DNA of 15,466 bases from an uncultured Lachnospiraceae bacterium. GTDB taxonomy: Bacteria; Bacillota; Clostridia; Lachnospirales; Lachnospiraceae. A program made the translations under genes and the position numbers. Under the pieces are notes generated by a model, which was not told the origin of the DNA, did not search any database, and worked only from the letters and a program-made list of their open reading frames with translations. The DNA is taken from positions 1 through 15,466 of the forward strand of contig CAJUSJ010000091.1 in NCBI GenBank assembly GCA_910588865.1, read 5' to 3'. Below, piece after piece: positions 1 to 7,879 of the stretch (the first letter of the stretch is position 1; each line of letters starts with the position of its first letter).

Positions 1-54
1 ACCCGTGGCCTCAACAATGCGAATGTTGCGCGCTCCCAACTGCGCTAATGCCCC
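1..54 (-). tRNA. tRNA-Ala (anticodon CGC), partial, 3' end beyond window
   Basis: Read on the minus strand from 54 down to 1, this folds as the first 54 nt of a standard tRNA. It has a 7-nt acceptor 5' strand (GGGGCAT) followed by TA, a D-arm of GCGC/GCGC around AGTTGGGA, and a perfect 5-bp anticodon stem (CAACA/TGTTG). The 7-nt loop TTCGCAT puts CGC in the anticodon (forward positions 19-21). A variable loop and the start of the T-arm (ACGGG then T54) complete the visible part. CGC reads the alanine codon GCG. The acceptor 3' strand, the G3:U70 identity pair and the discriminator base lie outside the window, so alanine identity rests on the anticodon alone. Confidence 0.88.
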
Positions 55-63
55 AATACCTAT

Positions 64-91
64 ATTCTACCACGATATTAAAAAAATGCAA
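64..91 (-). promoter_or_regulatory. Probable sigma-A promoter of the tRNA
   Basis: On the minus strand a -35-like TTGCAT (complement of 86-91) is followed after 16 bp by a -10-like TAGAAT (complement of 64-69). The predicted start is near position 57, only a few nucleotides before the mature tRNA 5' end at 54, as is usual for tRNA genes. Confidence 0.55.
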
Positions 92-153
92 GCCCTTATT
101 AGCATAAATTTTTTGTGAATAAACTTTTCGTGTAGTAAAAAAAACAGAAATGT

Positions 154-161
154 GCTAAAAT
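154..161 (+). promoter_or_regulatory. Probable extended -10 promoter for the DUF5717-DUF5716-TPR operon
   Basis: TGCTAAAAT (153-161) is an extended -10 element (TG-n-TAAAAT, hexamer 156-161) in an A/T-rich tract about 55 nt ahead of the first gene. No good -35 hexamer sits 16-18 bp upstream, which is tolerable for an extended -10. The predicted start near 168 would leave a leader of about 48 nt. The divergent tRNA promoter lies less than 70 bp away. Confidence 0.45.
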
Positions 162-215
162 GAACTTTAAGCGTTACTGGCAACAAAACTGACCAATGAA
201 AACGGGTGAAGAAAC

Positions 216-3200
216 ATGAGAGAGCGGATCAACCGCCTGGCAAAAGGAATCATAGACATGGAGATGCCGGCGATGACGGTGCAGCCTTCTCTGGTGGAGG
301 AGGAGATCAAGGCAGGAGAGCGGACCAGATGGGAGCTTCTGATAACCTGCGGCAATCAGATCCATGGCAAAGGACTGGTGTACTCCTCTAACTACCGGGT
401 AAAAGTGCCGTCTCCTTCTTTTGGGGGGATGCGCAGCCATGTGGGATATGAGGTGGACAGCAGGCATTTAGAATATGGAGACCGGATTGAGGGATCCTTT
501 TATCTGGTGACCAACAGCGGAGAAAAAGAGGTTCCCTATTCATTTCGGGTGGAGGCCGGCAATTCGGGAAAGATCTTAAGTCAGCTGAAAGAGCCTAAGG
601 ATTTCTCGGCGCTGGCAAGGCGGGATTATGATCTCGCGCTCAGGCTGTTTGAGTTTAAGGACTTTACAGAGGCTCCTTTTATGAAAGACATGCATATTCG
701 GGCGGTCTATGACGGCCTTCACGGTCAGGGAAACCGCTTTGGACAGCTTGAGCAGTTTTTTATCGCTCTTGGCATAAAGGACCCGGTAAAGCTCCGGGTG
801 GAGGAGACCCAGAAGGAGTACTATGCCCCCGATCAGATCATATCGGATTATGTGGAGATCAAAAAGCAGGGGTGGGGATACCTGCCGATTACCATAAAGA
901 TTGAAGGGGCATTTATCCAGACCATCCACAAGACCATAAGTGACGAGGATTTCCTGGATGGCGTCTGCCGTTTCCCCTACGAGATCAATCCCGCGACTCT
1001 CCACGGAGGACGCAATTACGGCAGCATCACCTTTGAGACCATGTACGAGGCCATCAAGGTGACCGTGGAGGCCCACGGCATGCCGGTAAAAGGAGGACAG
1101 GCCAGACAGAAGCGGTACGGCAGATACTTATGCCTGCGTTTAGAGTACGATGCCAGCAGAGACAAGCCGGAATCACTGGGAAAGCTTATGGTGGAGGAGT
1201 TAGAGCAGCTGCGGATGAGCGGCGGAGAGTCTGCCCTTCTGTCCCTTCTTCAGGGGGAGCTGATGGTTCTGCTTGGAAGATATGAGGAGGCCAGGCCGTA
1301 TTTAGAGGAGTGCGAGGAGCAGATCTACCGGGAGCGGATGGAGAACCCGGGCTGGTACTGTCTCTATGAATACGCCGCGTCAGCCGCGAAACAGGATGAG
1401 GAGAGAAGGGAATCCCTGCGCCGCCTTCTTGGCAAATACATGGATGAGGGCTCCACGGATTACCTTCTGTTTTATCTGTACACCATGTGCGATGAAAACT
1501 GGAGCTTTGAGAACCCGGCTGATGTGCTCAGCCAGATGAAAGTGCTGTACGGGGAGGGATGCCGCAGCCCTTTTCTGTACCAGCAGGCCCTGCAGCTGTG
1601 GAATGACATGCCCCAGCTTCTCTACGGTATCGGGACCATGGAGCTCCAGGCTTTAAACTACGGCGCGAAGAAAAAGCTGGTCAGCGAGGAGCTGGCGGTG
1701 AAGGCGGCCAGGCTGTCGGGAGTCAGCAGGCACTATCAGCCTCTTTGCTGCCAGATGTTAAAAAAACTGTATGACACTTATTCCAACAGGGAGATTCTGG
1801 AGGCAGTGTGCAGTCTGATGATCCGGGGGGGATGTCAGAAGGAATCGGATTTTGTGTGGTATGACCGGGCAGTGGCTAGGCAGCTGAGCCTGACCCGGCT
1901 TTACGAACATTTTCTCGCCTCACTGCCCAGAGATTACAGCCAGGCTATTCCAAGGCAGGTGCTTTTATATTTTTCCTATGAACACGATATGGATCGGAAG
2001 AGCCGGGAAGTGCTCTATGAAAATATGATCCGCTACGTAAGCACAGAGTCATCCCTGTACCAGGATTACCAGATGGATATCAGCCGTTTTGCCGTGGAGC
2101 AGGCCTTGGAGTCCCGGATCAACCGGCGTCTGGCCAACATCTATAACGAGATGATCTACCCGGACATGGTGGATTCCGGCCTGGCCAGGGTTCTTCCGGC
2201 CCTTTTAAGGTCCTACCGGATAAGCTGTCGGAACCCCCAGATGAAATATGTGGTGGTGTGCTATGAGGAACTGACAGAGGAAACGGTTCACGTTCTGGAA
2301 AACGGTGTGGCTTATGTGCCCATTTTCTCAAAAGAGGTGAGCATCCTGTTTCAGGATGCTTACGGGAACCGGTATACCCAGATGAGCCATGTGAAGATAA
2401 GGGCCATGGACAAGGAGGAGCTGGAGAAAAAGTGTTTTGAGCTGGACCCGGAACACCCCATGCTTCTTCTGGCCGCCTGCAAGGATGTGCTGGAAAAGGA
2501 GGCTGTGGATGAGGAGGGCAAGAAGATCATAGAGCAGGCTTTGAGCCAGCTTCCCCTCCATCCCCTGTACCGCCAGGTACTGACCTGGAGGCTGATTGAA
2601 TATTATCAGACCTGCCCCAAGGAGGAAGCCAGGATCCTGCCTCTGCTGGCGGCAGACGCGCATCTGCTCTCCCCAAAACAGAGGAAGGGCCTGTGCCGGG
2701 CTCTTATAAGCCATGACCACATGGACGAGGCGTACGATATCATCAGCCGGTTCGGCTGCCAGGTGGAGGATGAGAGCCTTAAGAAGCTGTGCTGTGCCAT
2801 GATCCTCAAGAAGCTGTTTGACGAAAATGAGCTTCTTCTCTCCATGGCTTTTCAGGTGTACCAGGCAGGGATGGCGGACAGTGTGATCCTGGATTATCTG
2901 TGCGAGCATTTCAACGGGACCTGTGAGCAGATGTACGGCATCCTTATAAAAAGCGTGAAGGAGAAGACGGAGACCTATGATATGGAGGAACGCCTGCTGG
3001 CCCAGATGATGTTCACCGGCCAGGCGGCCAGGATTGATCAGGTGTTTGCCTTCTATGTCACCAGAAAAAAAACAGGGGAGAGCATTGTGAAGGCCTATTT
3101 CACCATGAAGAGCGCGGAGTATTTCCTTCATGATGTGCCGGCGGCGGACAGGGTGTTTGCCTACTTGGAGAGCCTGCTTGAGGCGGCTGTGGAAAAAGGG

Positions 3201-3758
3201 CGGGCACCCACCATTTATCTCCTGGCATTGAGCCGGTACTACAGTACGCTGCCGGCCCTTGAGAAAAAACAGAAGCAGCTGTGCCAGGTCATGGTGGATC
3301 AGCTTCTGGATGAGGGAATGGTATTTCCCTATTTTAAACAGCTGGCAGGCCAGATCCGGATTCCCAGGGAGATCCTGGACAAGGCGATTATCCAGTATGT
3401 GGGGCAGAAGGATTCCCGCGTAGAGCTTATGGTCCGCGTTCTGCCGGGGGAAGAGCAGTTCCACAGAGACGATATAAAGCGGATGTACCAGGGAATCTTC
3501 GTCAAAGAGAAGATCTTGTTTGAGGGAGAGATCATGGAATACGAGATCTATGAGGTGAGGGACAATGAGAGGACACTGGAGGCAGAAGGAAGCATTGCCT
3601 GCCAGCTTCAGGATGGAAAAGATAAAAACAGTAGGTTCAGCTTGTTAAACCAGATGGCTCTGTGCCTGAATCTGAAGGAGGAGGAGGGGCTTAGAGAGGC
3701 CATGGAAGAATATGTAAAAAAGACCGCCGCGGTGGAAGAACTGTTTCAGCTGCTGTAG
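216..3758 (+). CDS. Large helical-repeat protein, DUF5717 family
   Basis: An 1180-residue protein of unknown function. From memory it matches the Lachnospiraceae family DUF5717, whose genes sit next to DUF5716 genes as here. There is no signal peptide and no hydrophobic segment long enough to cross a membrane, so it is probably cytoplasmic. I see an N-terminal beta-rich region (about residues 20-115), a short helical stretch (130-190) and a second beta-rich region (190-290). From about 300 to 1075 there is a very long helical array of TPR-like pairs, such as LMVLLGRYEEARPYLEECEE. A short beta segment near 1100-1115 (ILFEGEIMEYEIYEV) and a helical C-terminus follow. ATG 216 is chosen for the GGGTGA at 204-209, 6 nt upstream. 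It is first in an operon; the next gene starts 23 nt after its stop. No catalytic motif is visible, so a scaffold or adaptor role is inferred, not shown. Confidence 0.78.
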   Translation: MRERINRLAKGIIDMEMPAMTVQPSLVEEEIKAGERTRWELLITCGNQIHGKGLVYSSNYRVKVPSPSFGGMRSHVGYEVDSRHLEYGDRIEGSFYLVTNSGEKEVPYSFRVEAGNSGKILSQLKEPKDFSALARRDYDLALRLFEFKDFTEAPFMKDMHIRAVYDGLHGQGNRFGQLEQFFIALGIKDPVKLRVEETQKEYYAPDQIISDYVEIKKQGWGYLPITIKIEGAFIQTIHKTISDEDFLDGVCRFPYEINPATLHGGRNYGSITFETMYEAIKVTVEAHGMPVKGGQARQKRYGRYLCLRLEYDASRDKPESLGKLMVEELEQLRMSGGESALLSLLQGELMVLLGRYEEARPYLEECEEQIYRERMENPGWYCLYEYAASAAKQDEERRESLRRLLGKYMDEGSTDYLLFYLYTMCDENWSFENPADVLSQMKVLYGEGCRSPFLYQQALQLWNDMPQLLYGIGTMELQALNYGAKKKLVSEELAVKAARLSGVSRHYQPLCCQMLKKLYDTYSNREILEAVCSLMIRGGCQKESDFVWYDRAVARQLSLTRLYEHFLASLPRDYSQAIPRQVLLYFSYEHDMDRKSREVLYENMIRYVSTESSLYQDYQMDISRFAVEQALESRINRRLANIYNEMIYPDMVDSGLARVLPALLRSYRISCRNPQMKYVVVCYEELTEETVHVLENGVAYVPIFSKEVSILFQDAYGNRYTQMSHVKIRAMDKEELEKKCFELDPEHPMLLLAACKDVLEKEAVDEEGKKIIEQALSQLPLHPLYRQVLTWRLIEYYQTCPKEEARILPLLAADAHLLSPKQRKGLCRALISHDHMDEAYDIISRFGCQVEDESLKKLCCAMILKKLFDENELLLSMAFQVYQAGMADSVILDYLCEHFNGTCEQMYGILIKSVKEKTETYDMEERLLAQMMFTGQAARIDQVFAFYVTRKKTGESIVKAYFTMKSAEYFLHDVPAADRVFAYLESLLEAAVEKGRAPTIYLLALSRYYSTLPALEKKQKQLCQVMVDQLLDEGMVFPYFKQLAGQIRIPREILDKAIIQYVGQKDSRVELMVRVLPGEEQFHRDDIKRMYQGIFVKEKILFEGEIMEYEIYEVRDNERTLEAEGSIACQLQDGKDKNSRFSLLNQMALCLNLKEEEGLREAMEEYVKKTAAVEELFQLL

Positions 3759-3781
3759 CCGGATTATAAAGAGGAGTATTG

Positions 3782-5008
3782 ATGGACGGACTTATACTGG
3801 GATTGGATTTGTGTGACGGGTATACCCAGATGGTTTGTGATCAGGAGGAGAGGACCTGGACATTGCCTACTGTGGTCTGCAAGAAAAAAAACGAAGATCA
3901 ATGGCTGGTAGGAGAGGCTGCCTTTGCCGCCGCTCTGACAGGGGACGGGGTCATGGTGGACAAGCTGGTAAAGCTGGTGATGAAAGACGGCACTGCCACC
4001 ATCGGAGGGATCAAATACGGAGGCATGCAGCTCATGGCCCAGTTCCTTCTTAAGGTGCTGGCCTTAGCCAGGGAGGAGTATCAGACGGACCGGGTAAAGC
4101 GGCTGCTGATCTCAGCGCCCAAGGTGGATGCCCGGCTTTTAGAATGCCTGCAAAGATGCGCCGACTATCTGGGGATCCCCAAAGACAAGGTAAGCCTTAT
4201 CAGCCATACAGAGAGCTTTATGTACTATGTGCTGAGTCAGAAGAGAGAAGTGTGGAACAACCAGATCGGCTTGTTTGATCTTTCAGCGGACAATCTGCTG
4301 TGTTACTATGAGATGAAGGTACAGAGGGGGATGCGCCAGACCACAGTGGTGGCGGAGAGAGAACAGATGGAGGAGAGCTTCAGCCTGGATATTATAAAAA
4401 CACCTCCAGGAGCGAAGCTGGCTGACAAGATTCTCTGTTCCTGCGCGGGCCGCCTTCTGCAGAAGAAGACCTTTTCCTCTGTGTTTCTAACGGGAAAAGG
4501 GTTTGAGGACCTGGGGTGGGCGGAGGAATTCATGAAGCTGGTGTGCGCCCGCAGAAGGGTATATGGGGAGTCTGCCCTGTTTGCGAAAGGAGCGGTCTAC
4601 CGCGCCGCGGATCTTACGCGGGAGAAGACAGCCTACCCCTATGTGTGTGTCTGCGAGGGGCGTCTGGACTCCAATGTGACCATGAGGGTGCTCCACAAGG
4701 ATCAGGAAAACCAGCTGGTGCTAGCCAGTGCCGGGGAGACCTGGCACGAGGCGGGCAAGGAGGTGGAGCTGATCCTGGATCATCAGGATTATCTGGAATT
4801 TATTATCACTGCCCTGGACCCTAAAAAGAAAAAGACAGTGAAGCTGGTCCTGGAGGGATTTCCCAAAAGAGATGACAAGACCCTTAAGGTGCTGCTGAAA
4901 GTGGGATTCTTAGACGAGCGGACCATGACAGTGGCGGTGAAGGATCAGGGCTTCGGGGACTTCTTCCCGTCCACAGGGGCTTGTGTCAGGCAAGAGGTTA
5001 TGTTATGA
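3782..5008 (+). CDS. Hsp70/actin-fold protein, DUF5716 family
   Basis: A 408-residue protein. The N-terminal part is laid out like an Hsp70/actin ATPase. A phosphate-1-like strand (LGLDLCDGYTQ, 6-16) comes first. A helix like the connect-1 region of DnaK follows (GIPKDKVSLISHTESFMYYV, 131-150), then a phosphate-2-like strand (GLFDLSADNLL, 163-173), an adenosine-like VFLTGKGFE (234-242) and AKGAVYRAAD (268-277). Residues about 290-408 are beta-rich, resembling the beta substrate-binding part of Hsp70s. The glycine-rich loops that hold ATP in true Hsp70s are largely lost, so it may bind nucleotide weakly or not at all. The start is ATG 3782, with GAGGAG at 3771-3776, rather than the TTG just before it. 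It lies between the giant repeat gene and a TPR gene that overlaps its stop. From memory it belongs to DUF5716; the molecular role is unknown. Confidence 0.75.
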   Translation: MDGLILGLDLCDGYTQMVCDQEERTWTLPTVVCKKKNEDQWLVGEAAFAAALTGDGVMVDKLVKLVMKDGTATIGGIKYGGMQLMAQFLLKVLALAREEYQTDRVKRLLISAPKVDARLLECLQRCADYLGIPKDKVSLISHTESFMYYVLSQKREVWNNQIGLFDLSADNLLCYYEMKVQRGMRQTTVVAEREQMEESFSLDIIKTPPGAKLADKILCSCAGRLLQKKTFSSVFLTGKGFEDLGWAEEFMKLVCARRRVYGESALFAKGAVYRAADLTREKTAYPYVCVCEGRLDSNVTMRVLHKDQENQLVLASAGETWHEAGKEVELILDHQDYLEFIITALDPKKKKTVKLVLEGFPKRDDKTLKVLLKVGFLDERTMTVAVKDQGFGDFFPSTGACVRQEVML

Positions 5009-5814
5009 GTGTGATTGTGTGCAGGCCGGAACAGGTGGCTCATCCATATTATGTAGAGGGCCTGGGGGTGAATATCCATTCCTCCCAGGAGTTTTGCTAT
5101 GCCATTTATCACCATCCCATGCTGTTTCTGGACAAGTTCGCGGACCAGAGCGTCATTGATTTTATCCGGGATGAGCTGGGGATGGGATTTTTGGCAGCCA
5201 GGATGGAACAGCGGATCAAGACCAAGGAGAAACCAGAAGAGCTGATGCTCATGTTTATGCAGGAGTGCGACTATTATACTGGGGCGGAACTGAACCGGTT
5301 CCGGCAGACCGTGACTTCTTTCAGAAGGATGACCCCCTTGGAGTATGCCAAGGCAAAAACAGACTACCTGGTGCGGTTTAAGCAGTACGGCAAAGCCATC
5401 ACCGGATATGAGGCCATCCTGGAGGAAGCGGATGACAAGAAAGACGACCTTTTCATAGGAAAGGTTTGGAACAATTTGGGAGCCTGCTATGCCCGGATCT
5501 TCCAGTTCCAAAAAGCCATGGATGCCTATGAGAAGGCTTACACCAGGAAAAAGGATTTGAAGATCCTGGAGAAGATGTACCATCTGACCTGTCTGTGTCC
5601 GGACCTGGAGCTGAAGGACCGCTACCGGTCACTGGTATCCCAACAGCTTAAGGAGCAGTGGGACAAGGATTTTGACCAGGCAGGGGAGAAGGCCGCTGGG
5701 TCTGAGGAGCTTAAAAAGCTGGATGAGCTGTTTCAGAAGGATTCCATAAGAAGGGCCGAGGCCGCGGGAAACCTTGTGGAGGAGTGGAAAAAGGAGTACC
5801 GGGCCATGGGGTGA
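5005..5814 (+). CDS. TPR-containing hypothetical protein, third gene of the DUF5717/DUF5716 operon
   Basis: A 269-residue soluble protein without signal peptide or membrane segment. Residues 1-105 form a conserved-looking helical N-terminal domain that I cannot assign (HPYYVEGLGVNIHSSQEF near 13-30). Two TPR-like helix pairs follow: 112-143 (EYAKAKTDYLVRFKQYGKAI) and 153-184 (KVWNNLGACYARIFQFQKAM, then DAYEKAY). The tail is charged and helical, probably coiled (215-265). ATG 5005 overlaps the stop of the preceding gene in an ATGA, with AGAGG at 4992-4996 giving good spacing. An in-frame TTG at 4981 is less likely. The 4-bp overlap implies translational coupling with the Hsp70-like protein. 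Together with the TPRs this suggests the two products bind each other, though that is inference. Confidence 0.8.
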   Translation: MSVIVCRPEQVAHPYYVEGLGVNIHSSQEFCYAIYHHPMLFLDKFADQSVIDFIRDELGMGFLAARMEQRIKTKEKPEELMLMFMQECDYYTGAELNRFRQTVTSFRRMTPLEYAKAKTDYLVRFKQYGKAITGYEAILEEADDKKDDLFIGKVWNNLGACYARIFQFQKAMDAYEKAYTRKKDLKILEKMYHLTCLCPDLELKDRYRSLVSQQLKEQWDKDFDQAGEKAAGSEELKKLDELFQKDSIRRAEAAGNLVEEWKKEYRAMG

Positions 5815-5831
5815 TAATCAATAAAAAGTGG

Positions 5832-5860
5832 TTGAAAATAGAGAAGGAACGTGATATATT
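5832..5860 (+). promoter_or_regulatory. Sigma-A promoter for the MATE transporter gene
   Basis: TTGAAA (5832-5837), a 17-bp spacer, then TATATT (5855-5860), also preceded by TG for an extended -10 (TGATATATT). The predicted start is near 5867, leaving a leader of about 78 nt in which I see no strong hairpin. I find no terminator between the preceding TPR gene and this promoter, so some readthrough is possible. Confidence 0.65.
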
Positions 5861-5944
5861 ACATCTTACACCTTATTTTGTAAAGCTGCCAGGGGAAATA
5901 CACAGAATGAAAAACAAGGCCAAAGGCTTTTATGGAGAGAGATT

Positions 5945-7318
5945 ATGATGGAATCGGGGAAAAAAACAAAGACTTATGAAATGGACATGTGCAATGGTCC
6001 TCTGTTTGTAAAGATTGTGGTGTTTGCCGTCCCTCTGATCTTATCGGGGATCCTGCAGCTTCTGTTTAACGCGGCGGACATTATTGTGGTAGGGCGTTTC
6101 GCGGGAAGCGAGTCCCTGGCGGCAGTGGGTTCCACGTCAGCCCTAATCAATCTGCTGGTTAATGTGTTCATCGGTTTGTCGGTAGGAGCCAACGTCCTGG
6201 TGGCCCGGTATTTCGGGGGCCAGCAGACCCGGGATCTGGAGGAGACGGTGCACACGGCCATGGTGATGGCAGCGGGAGGAGGAGTGATCCTAATCGCCAT
6301 AGGGGTGATTCTGGCAGACCCGCTGCTGGAGCTGATGGGAACACCGGAGGATGTGCTCCCTCTGTCCGCGTTGTATATGAAGATATTCTTTGTGGGGATG
6401 CCTGCCAATCTTCTCTACAATTTCGGCAGCGCTGTGCTGAGAGCGGTGGGAGACACCAAAAGGCCTCTGTATTTTCTCCTGGTGGCGGGAATCATCAATG
6501 TGGTGCTGAATCTGTTTTTTGTCATAGCCCTGTCCATGGGAGTGGCGGGGGTTGCTTTGGCCACTGTGGTTTCCCAGTGCGTGTCCGCGTTTCTGATCCT
6601 GCGGTGCCTGATAAAAAGCGAGGCCGGTTACCGTCTGGATGTGAAAAAACTGCGGATTGTGAAAGATAAGATGCGTTCCATTGTCAGGATCGGCCTTCCG
6701 GCAGGGCTGCAGGGAGCCATTTTCTCCATCTCCAATGTTCTGATCCAGTCCTCGGTGAACTCTTTCGGGTCCGTGGCCATGGCAGGCAACACGGCTGCCC
6801 AGAACATTGAGGGATTTGTGTACACTGCCATGAACGCTGTCTATCAGACCGCCTTAAGCTTTACCAGCCAGAACTTTGGCGCGGGCAAATACTCCCGGAT
6901 GAAAAAGATTCTTGTGTACTGTCTGATCCTCATCACTTTGGTGGGGCTTGTCATGGGAGGCGGCGCGGTGATCTTTGGCAGAAATCTTCTGGGGATTTAC
7001 TCTTCAGACGCCCGGGTTATCCAGTACGGCATGAACCGTCTGACCATCATCGGAACCACCTATTGTATCTGCGGCCTTATGGACTGCATGGTGGGCGGCT
7101 TAAGGGGAATGGGATACTCGGTGATGCCCATGTTTGTGTCCCTTACAGGAGCCTGCGCGTTCCGGATCCTGTGGATCTACACCATCTTTGCCATGAACAG
7201 GACCCTTCAGACCCTGTACATCTCCTATCCGGTGTCCTGGGGGATTACGTTTGCCGCCCATCTGACATGTTATCTTCTGGTGCTTAAAAAAGTGAAGAAA
7301 AAAATGGGAGCCCCGTAA
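5945..7318 (+). CDS. MATE family efflux transporter
   Basis: A 457-residue polytopic membrane protein with about 12 hydrophobic segments, the usual MATE length and topology. Typical MATE features are the opening PLFVKIVVFAVPLILSGILQ, then the AADIIVVGRFAGSESLAAVG loop with helix 2, GLSVGANVLVARYFG, and in the second half GLPAGLQGAIFSISNVLIQS. Proteins of this family export cationic drugs or metabolites in exchange for Na+ or H+; the substrate here cannot be read from sequence. ATG 5945 and ATG 5948 are both possible. GGAG at 5934-5937 is 7 nt from the first and 10 from the second, so the first is preferred. It appears to be a single-gene unit with its own promoter. It is followed at once by the valS promoter, with no obvious terminator between. 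Confidence 0.92.
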   Translation: MMESGKKTKTYEMDMCNGPLFVKIVVFAVPLILSGILQLLFNAADIIVVGRFAGSESLAAVGSTSALINLLVNVFIGLSVGANVLVARYFGGQQTRDLEETVHTAMVMAAGGGVILIAIGVILADPLLELMGTPEDVLPLSALYMKIFFVGMPANLLYNFGSAVLRAVGDTKRPLYFLLVAGIINVVLNLFFVIALSMGVAGVALATVVSQCVSAFLILRCLIKSEAGYRLDVKKLRIVKDKMRSIVRIGLPAGLQGAIFSISNVLIQSSVNSFGSVAMAGNTAAQNIEGFVYTAMNAVYQTALSFTSQNFGAGKYSRMKKILVYCLILITLVGLVMGGGAVIFGRNLLGIYSSDARVIQYGMNRLTIIGTTYCICGLMDCMVGGLRGMGYSVMPMFVSLTGACAFRILWIYTIFAMNRTLQTLYISYPVSWGITFAAHLTCYLLVLKKVKKKMGAP

Positions 7319-7325
7319 AAAGGAT

Positions 7326-7354
7326 TTGACAAATATCAGGAAATTGGCTATGAT
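7326..7354 (+). promoter_or_regulatory. Strong sigma-A promoter of the T-box/valS operon
   Basis: A consensus -35 TTGACA (7326-7331), 17-bp spacer, and near-consensus -10 TATGAT (7349-7354). The -35 starts only 8 bp after the MATE stop codon. The predicted transcript start near 7361 opens directly into the T-box leader. Confidence 0.85.
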
Positions 7355-7360
7355 ATCATA

Positions 7361-7647
7361 AAAGTAAATGTATAAGCAATGGCTGTGAAAAAGAGGAGTA
7401 CACCACAAACCCTGACAGAGAAGGCTGCCCACTGGCTGAAAGGCGGCTGCGGGAAGTGGCGGTGGAAGGTAGCTTTGGAGCCGGGACAGTGAACCTTAGT
7501 AGCTGTTCTCGTCTGGTCAGCGTTAGAGGACCGCAGAGTGACAGACCCAGGCTTCCCCGGCTGGGGAATATGTATTGGTCTGTAAAAAAGGTGGTACCGC
7601 GGAACAGATTCGCCCTTTGTGTGAGAGATTACACAGAGGGCTTTTTT
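7361..7647 (+). promoter_or_regulatory. T-box riboswitch (valine, specifier GUA) controlling valS
   Basis: A complete T-box leader. Stem I closes with GGCT (7381-7384) against AGCC (7479-7482). The specifier loop has the S-turn pair AGTA (7397-7400) and GAA (7465-7467) flanking the CACC/GGTG helix. The specifier GTA (7469-7471) precedes the usual CTTTGGAG-type closing strand, and GUA is a valine codon. Stem II (ACAG 7486-7489/CTGT 7503-7506) contains GAAC...AGTAG. Stem III is ACAGACC (7541-7547)/GGTCTGT (7577-7583) with an inner TTCCCC/GGGGAA hairpin. The T-box is AAGGTGGTACCGCGG (7588-7602); TGGT at 7592-7595 can pair with an uncharged ACCA end. The antiterminator is AAAGG and GCG pairing with 7611-7618, which are also the 5' strand of the terminator, so the two folds exclude each other. 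Uncharged tRNA-Val should therefore turn on the downstream genes. Confidence 0.96.
7612..7647 (+). terminator. Regulated intrinsic terminator of the T-box
   Basis: GCCCTTTGTGT (7612-7622) pairs with ACACAGAGGGC (7631-7641), with one G-U wobble, around an 8-nt loop. Six T residues follow (7642-7647). Bases 7611-7618 are shared with the antiterminator. Confidence 0.95.
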
Positions 7648-7651
7648 GTGT

Positions 7652-7818
7652 ACACGGGGCGGAAAGGAATATGGCCGCTAAAGCGGCCCCGCCCCGGCAC
7701 GGCGAGTAGGGGGAAGGGCCTCCCCTACTCCATGGTATGCGCGCGGGCCGTCAGGGGAAATTTGTCAGCAAAGCTGTCCGCGGCCCTGGCATGCCGTAGG
7801 GAAGATGAGCATTCCCTG
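7652..7818 (+). repeat. Structured intergenic element A (shares head with element B)
   Basis: A hairpin-rich stretch between the T-box terminator and the next gene, with no plausible coding region. Its first 27 nt (7652-7678) recur at 13774-13800 with one mismatch. Four stem-loops can be drawn. The first is GGGGCGG (7656-7662)/CCGCCCC (7689-7695), stacked on GGCCGC (7673-7678)/GCGGCC (7683-7688). The second is GAGTAGGGG (7704-7712)/CCCCTACTC (7722-7730). The third is GGTATGC (7734-7740)/GCATGCC (7789-7795), stacked on GGGCCG (7745-7750)/CGGCCC (7781-7786), with an inner CAGC/GCTG. The fourth is AGGGAA (7798-7803)/TTCCCT (7812-7817). None has a T-tract, so these are not ordinary terminators. 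The element would be part of the DUF6472-valS mRNA. Its function is unknown. Confidence 0.6.
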
Positions 7819-7874
7819 TTAGATTATCACAGAATTCCGCGGAGGATTAAGGCATTAGCTTAATGGGTTTGACT

Positions 7875-7879
7875 GGAGG
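7875..7879 (+). promoter_or_regulatory. Ribosome binding site that sets a GTG start
   Basis: GGAGG here is 7 nt before GTG 7887. The in-frame ATG at 7863 lies upstream of this site and has no comparable Shine-Dalgarno sequence, so the GTG is the better start for the small protein. Confidence 0.7.

Noticed and set aside
2328..3464. Long minus-strand open frame (378 codons) inside the giant repeat gene
   Set aside because: It is antisense to a clearly coding frame, has no ribosome site, and has a histidine/leucine-rich composition typical of a reverse-strand shadow.
7456..7863. Plus-strand open frame of 135 codons beginning in the T-box
   Set aside because: It runs through the T-box stems, terminator and element A, has no ribosome site, and the product is basic and low in recognisable structure. 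The RNA features explain the sequence.
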